Assembly: GCA_002293365.1 (NCBI GenBank)
Contig: DBDD01000075.1
Location: 2,338 to 17,207 of the forward strand
From: Christensenella sp. UBA941
Lineage (GTDB): Bacteria; Bacillota; Clostridia; Christensenellales; UBA941
Direction of reading: 5' to 3'
Length of the DNA stretch: 14,870 nucleotides
Position 1 is the first letter of the stretch; each line of letters starts with the position of its first letter. Position numbers and translations under genes: made by a program. The notes below the pieces were generated by a model. That model saw only the letters and a program-made list of their open reading frames with translations, ran no database searches and was not told the DNA's origin. Of the stretch, positions 5,325 to 12,624 are shown one piece after another.

Positions 5325-7304
5325 CTAAACCAGCAGGCTTAGAACCTTTTCCACTACGCGCTCTACCGTAAAGCCGAACTTCTCGAATAGAATATCGGCC
5401 GGAGCGGAAGCGCCGAAATGGTCGATAGCGAGGACGTCGCCGTCGAGGCCGACGTATTTATGCCAGCCGAAGCTGCTCCCTGCCTCGATCGCAACGCGGG
5501 CGCGTACGCTCGATGGCAGAACGCTCTCGATATAGGAATCGTCCTGCATGTCGAAAAGCTCCATACACGGCATAGAAACCACGCGCGCGTCGATGTCCTT
5601 TGTGATAAGCTCCTCTTGAGCATTGATCGCTAGCTCTACTTCCGAGCCGGAAGCGATAAGGATTACATCGGGCTCGGCGTTTTCGGAGTCGGAAATGATA
5701 TAACCTCCGCGCAGCGCCTTCGGGCCGCTCTCGTCGTACAGCGGCAGATTCTGGCGCGTAAGCGCAATAGCCGTCGGGCCTTCATGGCACAGCGCCGCGA
5801 GATACGCCGCGACTGTCTCTTTAGAGTCCGCCGGGCGGAACATCAACGCGTTCGGCATGGCGCGTATCGCCGCAAGCTGCTCGATGGGCTGATGCGTCGG
5901 GCCGTCCTCCCCTACGCCGATGGAATCGTGCGTCAGGATATAGATCACGCGCTGTTCCGTAAGCGCGTTCATGCGCAGTGCATTCTTGAGATAATCGCTG
6001 AAAACAAAGAACGTCGCGCAATACGGGATTAAACCGCCGTGCAGCGCGATACCGTTACACGCCGCCGCCATCGCGAATTCGCGCACGCCGAAGTGAACAT
6101 TCGCGCCTTCGGGCGTTTGAGCGGAAAAATCGCCGCGGCCTTTGATATAGCTCTTATTGGAGGGCGCCAAATCCGCCGAGCCGCCAAAGAGATTCGGTAT
6201 AGCCTTCGAAAGCCGCTTAAGAACTTCTTCGGAGGAAACACGAGTCGCCATTTTGCCGGAAAAATCCCAAAGTGCTTTATCTTCAAACAAGCTAGCGGAA
6301 ACTTCACCGCGCATATAGGCGTCCCATTCCTCCGCGAGCGACGGATGCTGCGCACGATAGTCGATGAAAAGCTCGTTCCACGCGGCTTCCTGTTTTGCAA
6401 GGCCTTTAACCACGCCCGCCATATTATCCTTTAGCTCCTTTGGCAGCTCGAAAGCCTCGTCGCAAGGCCAATTGAGATTCGCGCGCGTCGCTTTGATGTT
6501 ATCGTCGCCGAGCGGTTCGCCATGAGCCTTTGCCATGCCGGCAAGCGGCGAGCCGTATGCGATTTGCGTAGTGATGATAATCAGCGAGGGCTTGCCTTTT
6601 GTTGCCTTCGCGGCCTCGATAGCTTGAAGAATCGCGTCCATATCGTTACCGTCGGCGATCTCCTGTACGTGCCAGCCGTACGCTTCGTAGCGCTTGCCGA
6701 CGTTTTCGTGAAACGCTAGGTCCGTCGAGCCTTCGATTGTGATGGCGTTCGAATCGTAGAACAAAATCAGCTTGTCGAGCCCCATCGTAGCCGCCATGGA
6801 GGACGCCTCCGACGCGATGCCTTCCATCATGCAGCCGTCGCCCGCGAGGCAATAGGTGTAATGATCTACGACATTGAAGCCGTCTCGATTGAATTTTGCC
6901 GCAAGATGTTTTTCCGCCATAGCCATACCGACAGCCGTCGCAACGCCCATGCCCAGCGGCCCACCCGTCGCCTCGACGCCGACCGTATGGCCGGACTCCG
7001 GATGACCGGGCGTTTTGGAGCCCCACTGGCGGAAGTTTTTTAAGTCTTCGATCGTCGTGCCGTAGCCTAAAAGGTGTAGCGTAGAATAGAGCATCATCGA
7101 GGCGTGTCCCGCCGAAAGCACAAAACGATCTCGATCGGCCCAATTCGGGTTTAGCGGGTTGTGGCGCATGGCCTTTGAATACAACGCGTATACCGTCGGC
7201 GCAGAGCCCATCGCGAGGCCGGGATGGCCGCTTTTGGCCTTCTGTACAGCGTCGATCGTAAGGATTCTGATTGCGTTTACCGCGAGTTGGTCGAGTTTTT
7301 GCAT
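5325..7304 (-). CDS. tkt: Transketolase
   Basis: A 659-aa protein, the normal full length. The ATG at 7304 has GGAGG (7315-7311) 6 nt upstream. It transfers two-carbon units between sugar phosphates in the pentose phosphate pathway using thiamine diphosphate and a divalent metal, in the cytosol. Visible signatures: SGHPG at 25-29 with the active-site His27; GDGCMMEG at 155-162, which with Asn186 (DSN) forms the metal/diphosphate site; SADLAPSNKS at 376-385; and HFGVREF at 404-410 with the catalytic Glu409. A later THDSIGVGEDGPTHQPIEQ segment is the sugar-phosphate-binding region. It lies 54 nt downstream of the second DUF2461 gene on the same strand, so read-through from that promoter is possible. 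A TATAAT at 7330-7325 lies just before the gene but has no good -35 box. Nothing looks truncated. Confidence 0.97.
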   Translation of the reverse strand: MQKLDQLAVNAIRILTIDAVQKAKSGHPGLAMGSAPTVYALYSKAMRHNPLNPNWADRDRFVLSAGHASMMLYSTLHLLGYGTTIEDLKNFRQWGSKTPGHPESGHTVGVEATGGPLGMGVATAVGMAMAEKHLAAKFNRDGFNVVDHYTYCLAGDGCMMEGIASEASSMAATMGLDKLILFYDSNAITIEGSTDLAFHENVGKRYEAYGWHVQEIADGNDMDAILQAIEAAKATKGKPSLIIITTQIAYGSPLAGMAKAHGEPLGDDNIKATRANLNWPCDEAFELPKELKDNMAGVVKGLAKQEAAWNELFIDYRAQHPSLAEEWDAYMRGEVSASLFEDKALWDFSGKMATRVSSEEVLKRLSKAIPNLFGGSADLAPSNKSYIKGRGDFSAQTPEGANVHFGVREFAMAAACNGIALHGGLIPYCATFFVFSDYLKNALRMNALTEQRVIYILTHDSIGVGEDGPTHQPIEQLAAIRAMPNALMFRPADSKETVAAYLAALCHEGPTAIALTRQNLPLYDESGPKALRGGYIISDSENAEPDVILIASGSEVELAINAQEELITKDIDARVVSMPCMELFDMQDDSYIESVLPSSVRARVAIEAGSSFGWHKYVGLDGDVLAIDHFGASAPADILFEKFGFTVERVVEKVLSLLV

Positions 7305-7358
7305 ATGTTTCCTCCAAATAAAAAATTATATTGATTTATAGCTAATTGCTTTCATCTA

Positions 7359-8027
7359 TTACCGGGGCATGCCGCGCGCGAACCTATACAGCGGCTCCAA
7401 CTGGATAAATCCCCGTTTCAGCTCGTCTAGCAGCGAAGCATCACACGCGTTTTTTATCGGTTCGCAATCCTTGCCCGCATAGAATCCCTTTTTATTTACG
7501 ATTCGGAGTATTTCCGGCGGCGCATCCTTTACCTTCGGACGCTTAAAATCCTCTCCAAAGAGCGAAAATCCAGCCTTATCAAGCCTTTTTACTATAGAAA
7601 CCAGATGGGCTTCCTCCGCCTCGGCGCGTACCCGGACTTTTTCCATCAACGCCGGGAGCGCGCCGTACGTCCCGCAGCCATAGGAGTAGCGTTCAGGCGA
7701 TATTTCGAAATAAAATACAAAACCGTCTGAGAGGCGCTTGTCCTCTTCGCGCCTGAAAGTAAACCACATATGGTCGCGAAACGGCGATTTGTCTGCGGAA
7801 AAGCGCGTATCGCGATGAATACGCGAGACGCAGCTTGCCGGCTTCGTTATTAGCAGCGGATCGATTTTATTTATAGTAGGCTCTAGCCCGCTTACCAGCG
7901 CACGCAGAGGGTCGCGTACGCTCTTATTGAAGCGCTCGCGGTTGGCCTCGAAAAACGCCTTTTCGTTTTGCAGCCTAAGCTCGAATAAGAAAGCGAACGC
8001 ATCCATAGGTATCCCTGTAAATTCCAT
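7359..8027 (-). CDS. DUF2461 family protein, second copy
   Basis: A 222-aa protein. The ATG at 8027 is chosen over more upstream in-frame starts because AGGGAGG (8042-8036) sits 8 nt before it and the promoter at 8059-8087 lies inside the longer reading frame. The family motif reads RDTRFSADKSP at residues 72-82, and the N-terminal EKAFFEANRERF matches the usual start of the family. Apart from these blocks it differs greatly from the copy at 4542-5219, so the two look like old paralogues or separately acquired versions. The biochemical role is not established. It probably shares a transcript with tkt downstream. Confidence 0.87.
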   Translation of the reverse strand: MEFTGIPMDAFAFLFELRLQNEKAFFEANRERFNKSVRDPLRALVSGLEPTINKIDPLLITKPASCVSRIHRDTRFSADKSPFRDHMWFTFRREEDKRLSDGFVFYFEISPERYSYGCGTYGALPALMEKVRVRAEAEEAHLVSIVKRLDKAGFSLFGEDFKRPKVKDAPPEILRIVNKKGFYAGKDCEPIKNACDASLLDELKRGFIQLEPLYRFARGMPR

Positions 8028-8058
8028 ATCTATCGCCTCCCTTCTGTATGCTTTCCAT

Positions 8059-8087
8059 AGTATACAGCATTCATGGCGAAAATTCAA
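8059..8087 (-). promoter_or_regulatory. Sigma-A promoter of the second DUF2461 gene (and possibly tkt)
   Basis: On the minus strand TTGAAT (8087-8082) and TATACT (8064-8059) are separated by exactly 17 nt. It lies back to back with the plus-strand promoter at 8106-8135. Confidence 0.7.
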
Positions 8088-8105
8088 AGCTTGTGCGGTT
8101 TTAAC

Positions 8106-8135
8106 TTGACTTTTTTGAGCGCGATTCGTCATACT
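8106..8135 (+). promoter_or_regulatory. Candidate sigma-A promoter of nadE
   Basis: TTGACT (8106-8111) and CATACT (8130-8135) are 18 nt apart. Initiation near 8142 would place the palindromic element at 8163-8217 inside the nadE leader RNA. Confidence 0.55.
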
Positions 8136-8162
8136 GGATACGAAAGATAATATTGACGCCCT

Positions 8163-8217
8163 GTAGGGGCAGAGCTTGTCTCTGCCCGAATAGGGCAAAC
8201 ACAAGGTTTGCCCCTAC
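8163..8217. repeat. Head-to-head pair of GTAGGG palindromic units in the nadE leader
   Basis: The 55-nt element runs from GTAGGGGCA to TGCCCCTAC. It holds two hairpins: GGGCAGA...TCTGCCC and GGGCAAA...TTTGCCC. They are joined by GAATA. The outer ends are also complementary to each other, so the element can fold as two small hairpins or one large one. It ends 7 nt before the GGAGGA ribosome binding site of nadE. Confidence 0.85.
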
Positions 8218-8238
8218 ATTATTCGGAGGAGCTAAGTT

Positions 8239-9969
8239 ATGCAACATCTCACCCTCATGGCCGCCGCGCCAGTAGTAGCCTTATGCGATCCAACGCGCAA
8301 TCTTGGCGCGATTCTCGCTGTAATTGACGCCGCAAAGGCGCAAAACGCCGATATTATAGTGCTGCCGTCGCTGTGCCTAACGGGCGCGACGGCGGGCGCT
8401 TTGCTTCGTGCACCGCTGTTGCTCGACGCCGCGCGGGAAGCTCTGGTGGAAGCGGCAAAGGCCGTCCCCGATGGGATGCTCGCCGTGCTTTCGCTGCCTG
8501 TCAAGCTAAACGAGCACGTTTTCGAATGCGCCGCGCTCATCGATGGAGGCAAGCTCGCGGCGCTCGTGCCGAGGCTGGACGAACCGCTGCCGTTTCGGTT
8601 TCATCCGGGCCTTAGCATTTCGCAAACGCCGGAAACGTACGATGGCATACCCGTATTGCGCGACGGCGTCTATCGTTCGGCGTCTATCGGCGATGCGCGC
8701 GTCGTGTTTACTTTAGAATCTATTACGACCGGAGGGCTGCATCTATGCCCTAACGCCGACAACGCTACAATCCGCTCAAAAAACGAATTACAGCACGCGC
8801 TTCTACAGGCGCGAAGCCGTGGCGCGACGGCGGTATACGCGTCGCCTAACGAAGGCGAATCCGTGACGGACTACGTATTCGAAGGACATTGCGCGATACT
8901 TTCAGACGGAGAAATCCAATCCGGCGCTCAAGAAATCTGCGTAGCGTCGAGGCTTTCAGGCGCCGCCTATCCCCCACCGCCGGAGCTCAAAACGGACAAA
9001 CGCTTCCCGTTTCTTTCGGAGGATAGTTCGCTTGCGCAAAAGGAACTGCTTCGCGTATTGCCTTTGCAAGCAATTGCGTTAAAACGCCGCGTGCGGCATA
9101 TACGAGCGGACGGCTTCCTCGTCGGCCTGTCCGGCGGCTTGGATTCGACCCTTGCGCTGCTGGCGTGCGTCAGCGCCGCGGACAGTATGGGCATGCCGTT
9201 AAAAAACATCCTCGCCGTGACCATGCCGGGTTTTGGCACAAGCAATCACACTAAATCCAACGCCGAAACCCTAGCTAAAGCGCTCGGCGTATCTTTTGAG
9301 GAAATTTCTATAGCCGACGTTTGCAGCCGCCATTTTAAAGATATTCACCAAAGCGAAACGGACTATTCTATCACGTTTGAAAACGCGCAGGCGCGCATGC
9401 GCACGCTAACGCTGCTAAATATCTCCAATCAGCGGAATCTGCTGTTCGTCGGCCCAGGCGACTTATCCGAGCTCGCCTTGGGCTGGACGACTTTTGGCGG
9501 CGACCATCTTAGCTCGTACGCCATCAACGGCTCCGTGCCCAAGACGCTCGTTCGCAAAACAGTCGAGTTTGCGGCGAACAGCACCCGGTTTACAAGCGCG
9601 CAAAATACGCTCGCTTCGATCCTCGGAACGCCCGTTAGCCCCGAGCTTATCCCCGGAGGAGCAAACGCGCAGCCGACCGAAAGTATCTTGGGCGACTACG
9701 CGCTGCACGATTTCTTTATTTACCATATCCTGAAAAACATGCTCGCTCCGAAGGAGCTTTTGAGCGCGGCGCATACCGCCTTTAAAGGGCTGTATTCTAC
9801 GGAGCAAATAGAACAGGCGCTTCGAACGCTGTTGTCTCGCTTTTTCAAACAGCAGTTCAAGCGCAACTGCATGCCGGAGGGACCGCAAATAACCGCCATT
9901 TCCCTTTCGCCGCGCAGCTTGTTATTGCCGAGCGATGCAGACGGAGCATTGTTTCAGCTAAATATGTAG
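8239..9969 (+). CDS. nadE: NAD+ synthase, two-domain type with a degenerate glutaminase domain
   Basis: A 576-aa protein. The ATG at 8239 has GGAGGA 8 nt upstream. It makes NAD+ from deamido-NAD+, ATP and ammonia in the cytosol. The C-terminal synthetase domain is well kept: the ATP PP-loop SGGLDS at 298-303, TMPGFGTSNHTKSNAE, ENAQARMRTL and GPGDLSELALGWTTFGGDH. The N-terminal half is a nitrilase-like glutaminase, but the expected Glu, Lys and Cys are absent: the PEL-type motif reads PSLCLTG (Ser44), the PK motif reads PRL (Arg112), and the EICED-type block reads TLESI (158-162) with no Cys. The protein is also somewhat shorter than the usual 640 or so residues. The GESVTDYVFEGH segment at 206-217 is retained. 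It may depend on free ammonia. The stop codon TAG lies inside the repeat at 9966. Confidence 0.93.
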   Translation: MQHLTLMAAAPVVALCDPTRNLGAILAVIDAAKAQNADIIVLPSLCLTGATAGALLRAPLLLDAAREALVEAAKAVPDGMLAVLSLPVKLNEHVFECAALIDGGKLAALVPRLDEPLPFRFHPGLSISQTPETYDGIPVLRDGVYRSASIGDARVVFTLESITTGGLHLCPNADNATIRSKNELQHALLQARSRGATAVYASPNEGESVTDYVFEGHCAILSDGEIQSGAQEICVASRLSGAAYPPPPELKTDKRFPFLSEDSSLAQKELLRVLPLQAIALKRRVRHIRADGFLVGLSGGLDSTLALLACVSAADSMGMPLKNILAVTMPGFGTSNHTKSNAETLAKALGVSFEEISIADVCSRHFKDIHQSETDYSITFENAQARMRTLTLLNISNQRNLLFVGPGDLSELALGWTTFGGDHLSSYAINGSVPKTLVRKTVEFAANSTRFTSAQNTLASILGTPVSPELIPGGANAQPTESILGDYALHDFFIYHILKNMLAPKELLSAAHTAFKGLYSTEQIEQALRTLLSRFFKQQFKRNCMPEGPQITAISLSPRSLLLPSDADGALFQLNM

Positions 9970-10044
9970 GGACGCCATACATGGCGTCCGTGATCAAAAT
10001 AAACGCTGATGGGATATCACGGACACGATATATCGTGTCCCTAC
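9966..10044. repeat. Head-to-head pair of GTAGGG palindromic units after nadE
   Basis: A 79-nt element with outer ends GTAGGGAC and GTCCCTAC. The left unit has the hairpin GGACGCC/GGCGTCC and the right unit GGACACGA/TCGTGTCC. CCGTGAT and its complement face each other across a 20-odd-nt centre. Both units are 29 nt and share their ends, while the arm sequences differ but still pair. The nadE TAG stop codon is bases 2-4 of the element. Confidence 0.88.
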
Positions 10045-10059
10045 TGGATTTCGGTTTAA

Positions 10060-10275
10060 TCAGCGTATTCCTAGGTAATCGAATCCGATATCCTCGATAG
10101 CCGCGCGAATGCCATCCTCGCCGCACTGGGCTTCGTCCAAATCGATTGACGCCGTACCCGCCGCGAGGTCAACGCTAACGTCCGAAACGCCGTTTAGCGC
10201 TTCCAGCGCCTCCGTAACGGACTTTTTGCAGTGGTCGCAGCTCATGCCGCCGATTTTAACTATACGCTTTGCCAT
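10060..10275 (-). CDS. Heavy-metal-associated (HMA) domain protein, copper-chaperone-like
   Basis: A 71-aa protein, the full length of a single HMA domain. The ATG at 10275 has AAAGGGA about 6 nt upstream. The metal site is GGMSCDHC with Cys13 and Cys16. The rest follows the ferredoxin-like beta-alpha-beta-beta-alpha-beta pattern: KKSVTEALEALNGVSDVSVDL, then a strand, then the AAIEDIGFDYLGI ending. An extra Cys occurs near residue 50. Such proteins carry Cu(I) or other soft metals to P-type ATPases or regulators in the cytosol. No ATPase or copper repressor gene is present here, so the metal is unproven. It has its own promoter and converges on nadE. Confidence 0.92.
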   Translation of the reverse strand: MAKRIVKIGGMSCDHCKKSVTEALEALNGVSDVSVDLAAGTASIDLDEAQCGEDGIRAAIEDIGFDYLGIR

Positions 10276-10316
10276 AACGATCCCTTTCCTGATTACGATT
10301 TATTCTTCATAGTACA

Positions 10317-10345
10317 ACGATAGGCAAATCTCCCGGTTTTGTCAA
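10317..10345 (-). promoter_or_regulatory. Sigma-A promoter of the HMA gene
   Basis: On the minus strand a perfect TTGACA (10345-10340) and TATCGT (10322-10317) are 17 nt apart. The leader is about 35 nt. Confidence 0.65.
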
Positions 10346-10382
10346 TAAACCGTTCGTGTTAATACATACGATATGAAAAGCG

Positions 10383-10407
10383 AAGAGGCCGTATTATACG
10401 GCCCCTT
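10383..10407 (-). terminator. Hairpin terminator after the Gly/Met/Cys-rich gene
   Basis: GGCCGTA and TACGGCC pair around TTA, extended by AAG/CTT with one mismatch between. The following minus-strand bases are only moderately T-rich, so termination may be partial. It separates the small gene from the HMA gene promoter. Confidence 0.6.
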
Positions 10408-10435
10408 TATGTTTTCTAGCTTTTGTTTATGTTCT

Positions 10436-10642
10436 TTAGCAGCAGCAGTCGCTCTCGCAGCATTTGGGCGCTCCGCAGCCACAGTCGTTCCCGCCGCCTA
10501 AGCACTGCATCAAGAGCATCATCATCATCATCTCTTCCATGCCGCCTAGGTTCATACCCCTGGAGCCGCAGCCGCCGCCGCCGCCCGACATCAGGATGAG
10601 GGGCAGCAACATGTTATTCCCTCCGCCAGTGAAACAACTCAT
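10436..10642 (-). CDS. Tiny Gly/Met/Cys-rich protein, function unknown
   Basis: A 68-aa protein. A textbook AAGGAGG site precedes the ATG at 10642, which together with the promoter and terminator argues that the gene is real. Composition is extreme: 17 Gly, 11 Met and 10 Cys. It opens MSCFTGGGNNMLLPLILMSG, has a five-Gly run at 20-24, a Met run at 38-42 (GGMEEMMMMM), and ends with a Cys cluster (CGCGAPKCCESDCCC). There is no cleavable signal peptide, although a short hydrophobic stretch lies at 11-18. Many Cys and Met residues beside an HMA domain gene suggest soft-metal binding, but Gly/Cys-rich proteins also occur in spore coats. The family is not recognised. Confidence 0.75.
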   Translation of the reverse strand: MSCFTGGGNNMLLPLILMSGGGGGCGSRGMNLGGMEEMMMMMLLMQCLGGGNDCGCGAPKCCESDCCC

Positions 10643-10707
10643 ACGTTAGTCCTCCTTAAATAATGCGCGGACTTTTGCGCGAATGTCGCCGGTTGATCGG
10701 CTACTTT

Positions 10708-10736
10708 ATCATACGTATGAGCGAAAAAAATGTGCA
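10708..10736 (-). promoter_or_regulatory. Promoter of the Gly/Met/Cys-rich gene, overlapped by a palindrome
   Basis: On the minus strand TGCACA (10736-10731) and TATGAT (10713-10708) are 17 nt apart. A perfect 12-bp palindrome, TCATACGTATGA at 10709-10720, covers most of the -10 box and part of the spacer, a usual place for a repressor site. Confidence 0.5.
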
Positions 10737-10752
10737 TCGGGCAAATACGGAA

Positions 10753-11625
10753 TTATTTTTTAAACCGGATGAGCGCGGTTGCCCTGTCGAACTCAATTTG
10801 CGCAGCCAGCGCCGCCTTGGATTCAAACCGGCGCTCGTTGCGAACGAAGTCCAGGAGTTCCAGCTTAATACGCTTCCCGTAGACGTCGCCGTCAAATCCG
10901 ATCAGATGCGTTTCGATCGAAATTTTCTTCGTGTCGGATACGGTGGGCTTTATGCCGATATTCATTACGCCGGGCAAGCGCAGGCCCTCCAACAGGGCGC
11001 AAACGGCGTATACCCCGTTTGGAGGCAATAATTTATCGGGTATCGGAATATTGGCCGTCGGAAAGCCGATATCCGTTCCTATACCCATATTATGCTCCAC
11101 AATGCCTTCAAGGCAATAGGGTTCGCCCAGCAGCTCCGCCGCCTCCGCTAGCTTCCCTTCCGCAATTATTTCGCGGATGCGCGTGCTGGAAACGGGCGCT
11201 TCGCCAAAGATAACCGGCGGAACGACTATCGTCTCGTAGCGCCCTTGCGCGACTTGGCGAATAGTTTCCGGCGTACCCTTGCCTCCTGCTCCAAACGTAT
11301 GGTTGTAGCCGACGACTATGCAGCTCGGCTCAAATCGGGAACATAGCAATTCAATATACTCGCGCTCCGGCATTTTCGCTAGCTTGGCGTCGAACGTCTC
11401 CATGACCACCTTGTTTACGCACAGCTCCATTAGCTTATCGCGTTTTTCGTCGTTTGTCATAAGCATCGGCGGCGCAAACCCGTTTACAATAACCATAGGG
11501 TGGTTGTCAAACGTATAGGCGACAACAGGCCGTTCTGCCGCGCGAGCGGCCGATATGAGCGCACGGTGCCCGATGTGCACGCCGTCGAACATCCCCAAAA
11601 TTAAAGTGCAACCGTTGTGTTCCAT
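10753..11625 (-). CDS. ribF: Bifunctional riboflavin kinase/FAD synthetase
   Basis: A 290-aa protein with TAGGAG about 7 nt before the ATG at 11625. It converts riboflavin to FMN and FMN to FAD in the cytosol. The N-terminal FAD synthetase domain shows GMFDGVHIGH at 11-20, VGYNHTFGAGGKGT at 105-118 and SSTRIREII at 146-154, the nucleotidyltransferase signatures. The C-terminal riboflavin kinase domain shows GFPTAN at 187-192, then LLPPNGVYAV and IETHLIGFDGDVYGKRI. The length is slightly below the usual 305-315 because the N-terminus begins almost at the first beta strand. It is the last gene of the infB operon, separated from truB by a palindromic element that ends just before its ribosome binding site. 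Confidence 0.96.
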   Translation of the reverse strand: MEHNGCTLILGMFDGVHIGHRALISAARAAERPVVAYTFDNHPMVIVNGFAPPMLMTNDEKRDKLMELCVNKVVMETFDAKLAKMPEREYIELLCSRFEPSCIVVGYNHTFGAGGKGTPETIRQVAQGRYETIVVPPVIFGEAPVSSTRIREIIAEGKLAEAAELLGEPYCLEGIVEHNMGIGTDIGFPTANIPIPDKLLPPNGVYAVCALLEGLRLPGVMNIGIKPTVSDTKKISIETHLIGFDGDVYGKRIKLELLDFVRNERRFESKAALAAQIEFDRATALIRFKK

Positions 11626-11639
11626 AAATGTCTCCTATC

Positions 11640-11706
11640 GTAGGGGCAGACCTTGTGTTTGCCCTCGTATCATCGGTTGTCGGGCAGACACAAGGTCTGC
11701 CCCTAC
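11640..11706. repeat. Palindromic element between truB and ribF with 25-bp arms
   Basis: A 67-nt element. The first 25 and last 25 bases (11640-11664, 11682-11706) are inverted copies with one mismatch. Each half is also a hairpin itself (GGGCAGA...TTTGCCC with one mismatch, and GGGCAGA...TCTGCCC perfect). It fills almost the whole gap between truB and ribF inside an operon, ending 6 nt after the truB stop codon on the minus strand. Confidence 0.9.
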
Positions 11707-11712
11707 AGTTTG

Positions 11713-12621
11713 TTAATCGTTTAGCCGCAGCGTCCAGCGAAATTCATTGCCGCTTAAAACGCAGACGCCCAAAAATTCGTCTCCGCAATATAGCCTGCAA
11801 GGTTCCCCCGATTGAATATCCCGTTCGGTTTCTATAAAACGCGCGTTAGTGCTTAAACCGTTTATGAATGGCGTTAAGCGTTCGCGCGGCGCGCGCACGG
11901 CGGGCAGCTCTGCAAGAACGTCTTCCGCCTTGACGATTATATCATCCAATTGGCCTTGATCGTTCAATGCCGCAATTTCTTCGATTGTAATGGCCGTTTC
12001 GGCGGTAAATGAGCCGCTTTGTTCTCTTAAAAGGAACCCCATATGCGCGCGGGTTCCTAATGAGCGTCCGATGTCATCTATAAGCGTGCGCACGTAGGTT
12101 CCCTTTGAGCATATTACGCGAATCAGAAACCGCCCGTTTGCGAGCTGATCGGCAATGCATAAATCGTAGATATCGACGCGGCGTGTTTTTGCTCCGGATG
12201 TTTCGCCTTGACGCGCTAGCTCGTATTGACGTTTGCCTCCGACTTTTATCGCGGAATAAACGGAGGGCGTTTGCTCTATTTTGCCAATAAACCCAGGCAA
12301 AACGTCCGCAAGCAGCTGTGCGTTTACGTCCGAGCTTCCATGATCGGACGCCGTGCCAAACGCGTCCTGCGTCGTCGTCGCGACGCCAAATACGATCTCC
12401 GCCAGATAGGCTTTGCGCTTTTCTACCAAAATATCGAATAAGCGCGTCGCATTTCCCAAGCATACCGGCAAAACGCCCGCCGCTCCTGGGTCGAGCGTTC
12501 CGAGATGCCCGGCCCGTTTTACGCCCAAAAGCCGCCTTAACTCGACGACGATATCGTTTGACGTCGGCCCCGGCGGCTTGAAAACGTTGATTATTCCGTT
12601 TGGAGCTTTATTGCCTAGCAC
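11713..12621 (-). CDS. truB: tRNA pseudouridine(55) synthase
   Basis: A 302-aa protein of normal length. It turns uridine 55 in the T-loop of most tRNAs into pseudouridine. The N-terminal NGIINVFKPPGPTSNDIV is the family opening, and GHLGTLDPGAAGVLPV at 38-53 holds the catalytic Asp44. The later KAYLAEIVFG, YSAIKVGGKRQYELAR and CSKGTYVRTLIDDIG segments are also diagnostic. A C-terminal region of about 70 residues corresponds to the PUA-like end. It starts with GTG at 12621, three bases after the nrnA stop codon, with a weak GGAG about 11 nt upstream, so its translation is probably coupled to nrnA. Confidence 0.96.
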   Translation of the reverse strand: MLGNKAPNGIINVFKPPGPTSNDIVVELRRLLGVKRAGHLGTLDPGAAGVLPVCLGNATRLFDILVEKRKAYLAEIVFGVATTTQDAFGTASDHGSSDVNAQLLADVLPGFIGKIEQTPSVYSAIKVGGKRQYELARQGETSGAKTRRVDIYDLCIADQLANGRFLIRVICSKGTYVRTLIDDIGRSLGTRAHMGFLLREQSGSFTAETAITIEEIAALNDQGQLDDIIVKAEDVLAELPAVRAPRERLTPFINGLSTNARFIETERDIQSGEPCRLYCGDEFLGVCVLSGNEFRWTLRLND

Positions 12622-12624
12622 GAA

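Noticed and set aside
6646..7317. Minus-strand 223-codon frame overlapping the start of tkt
   Set aside because: It is the same strand as tkt in another frame; the Arg/Gly-rich sequence has no recognisable motif, while tkt has full family signatures there.
7325..7353. Own promoter for tkt
   Set aside because: A TATAAT is present on the minus strand, but the place for the -35 box reads GAAAGC, so the evidence is too weak to list.
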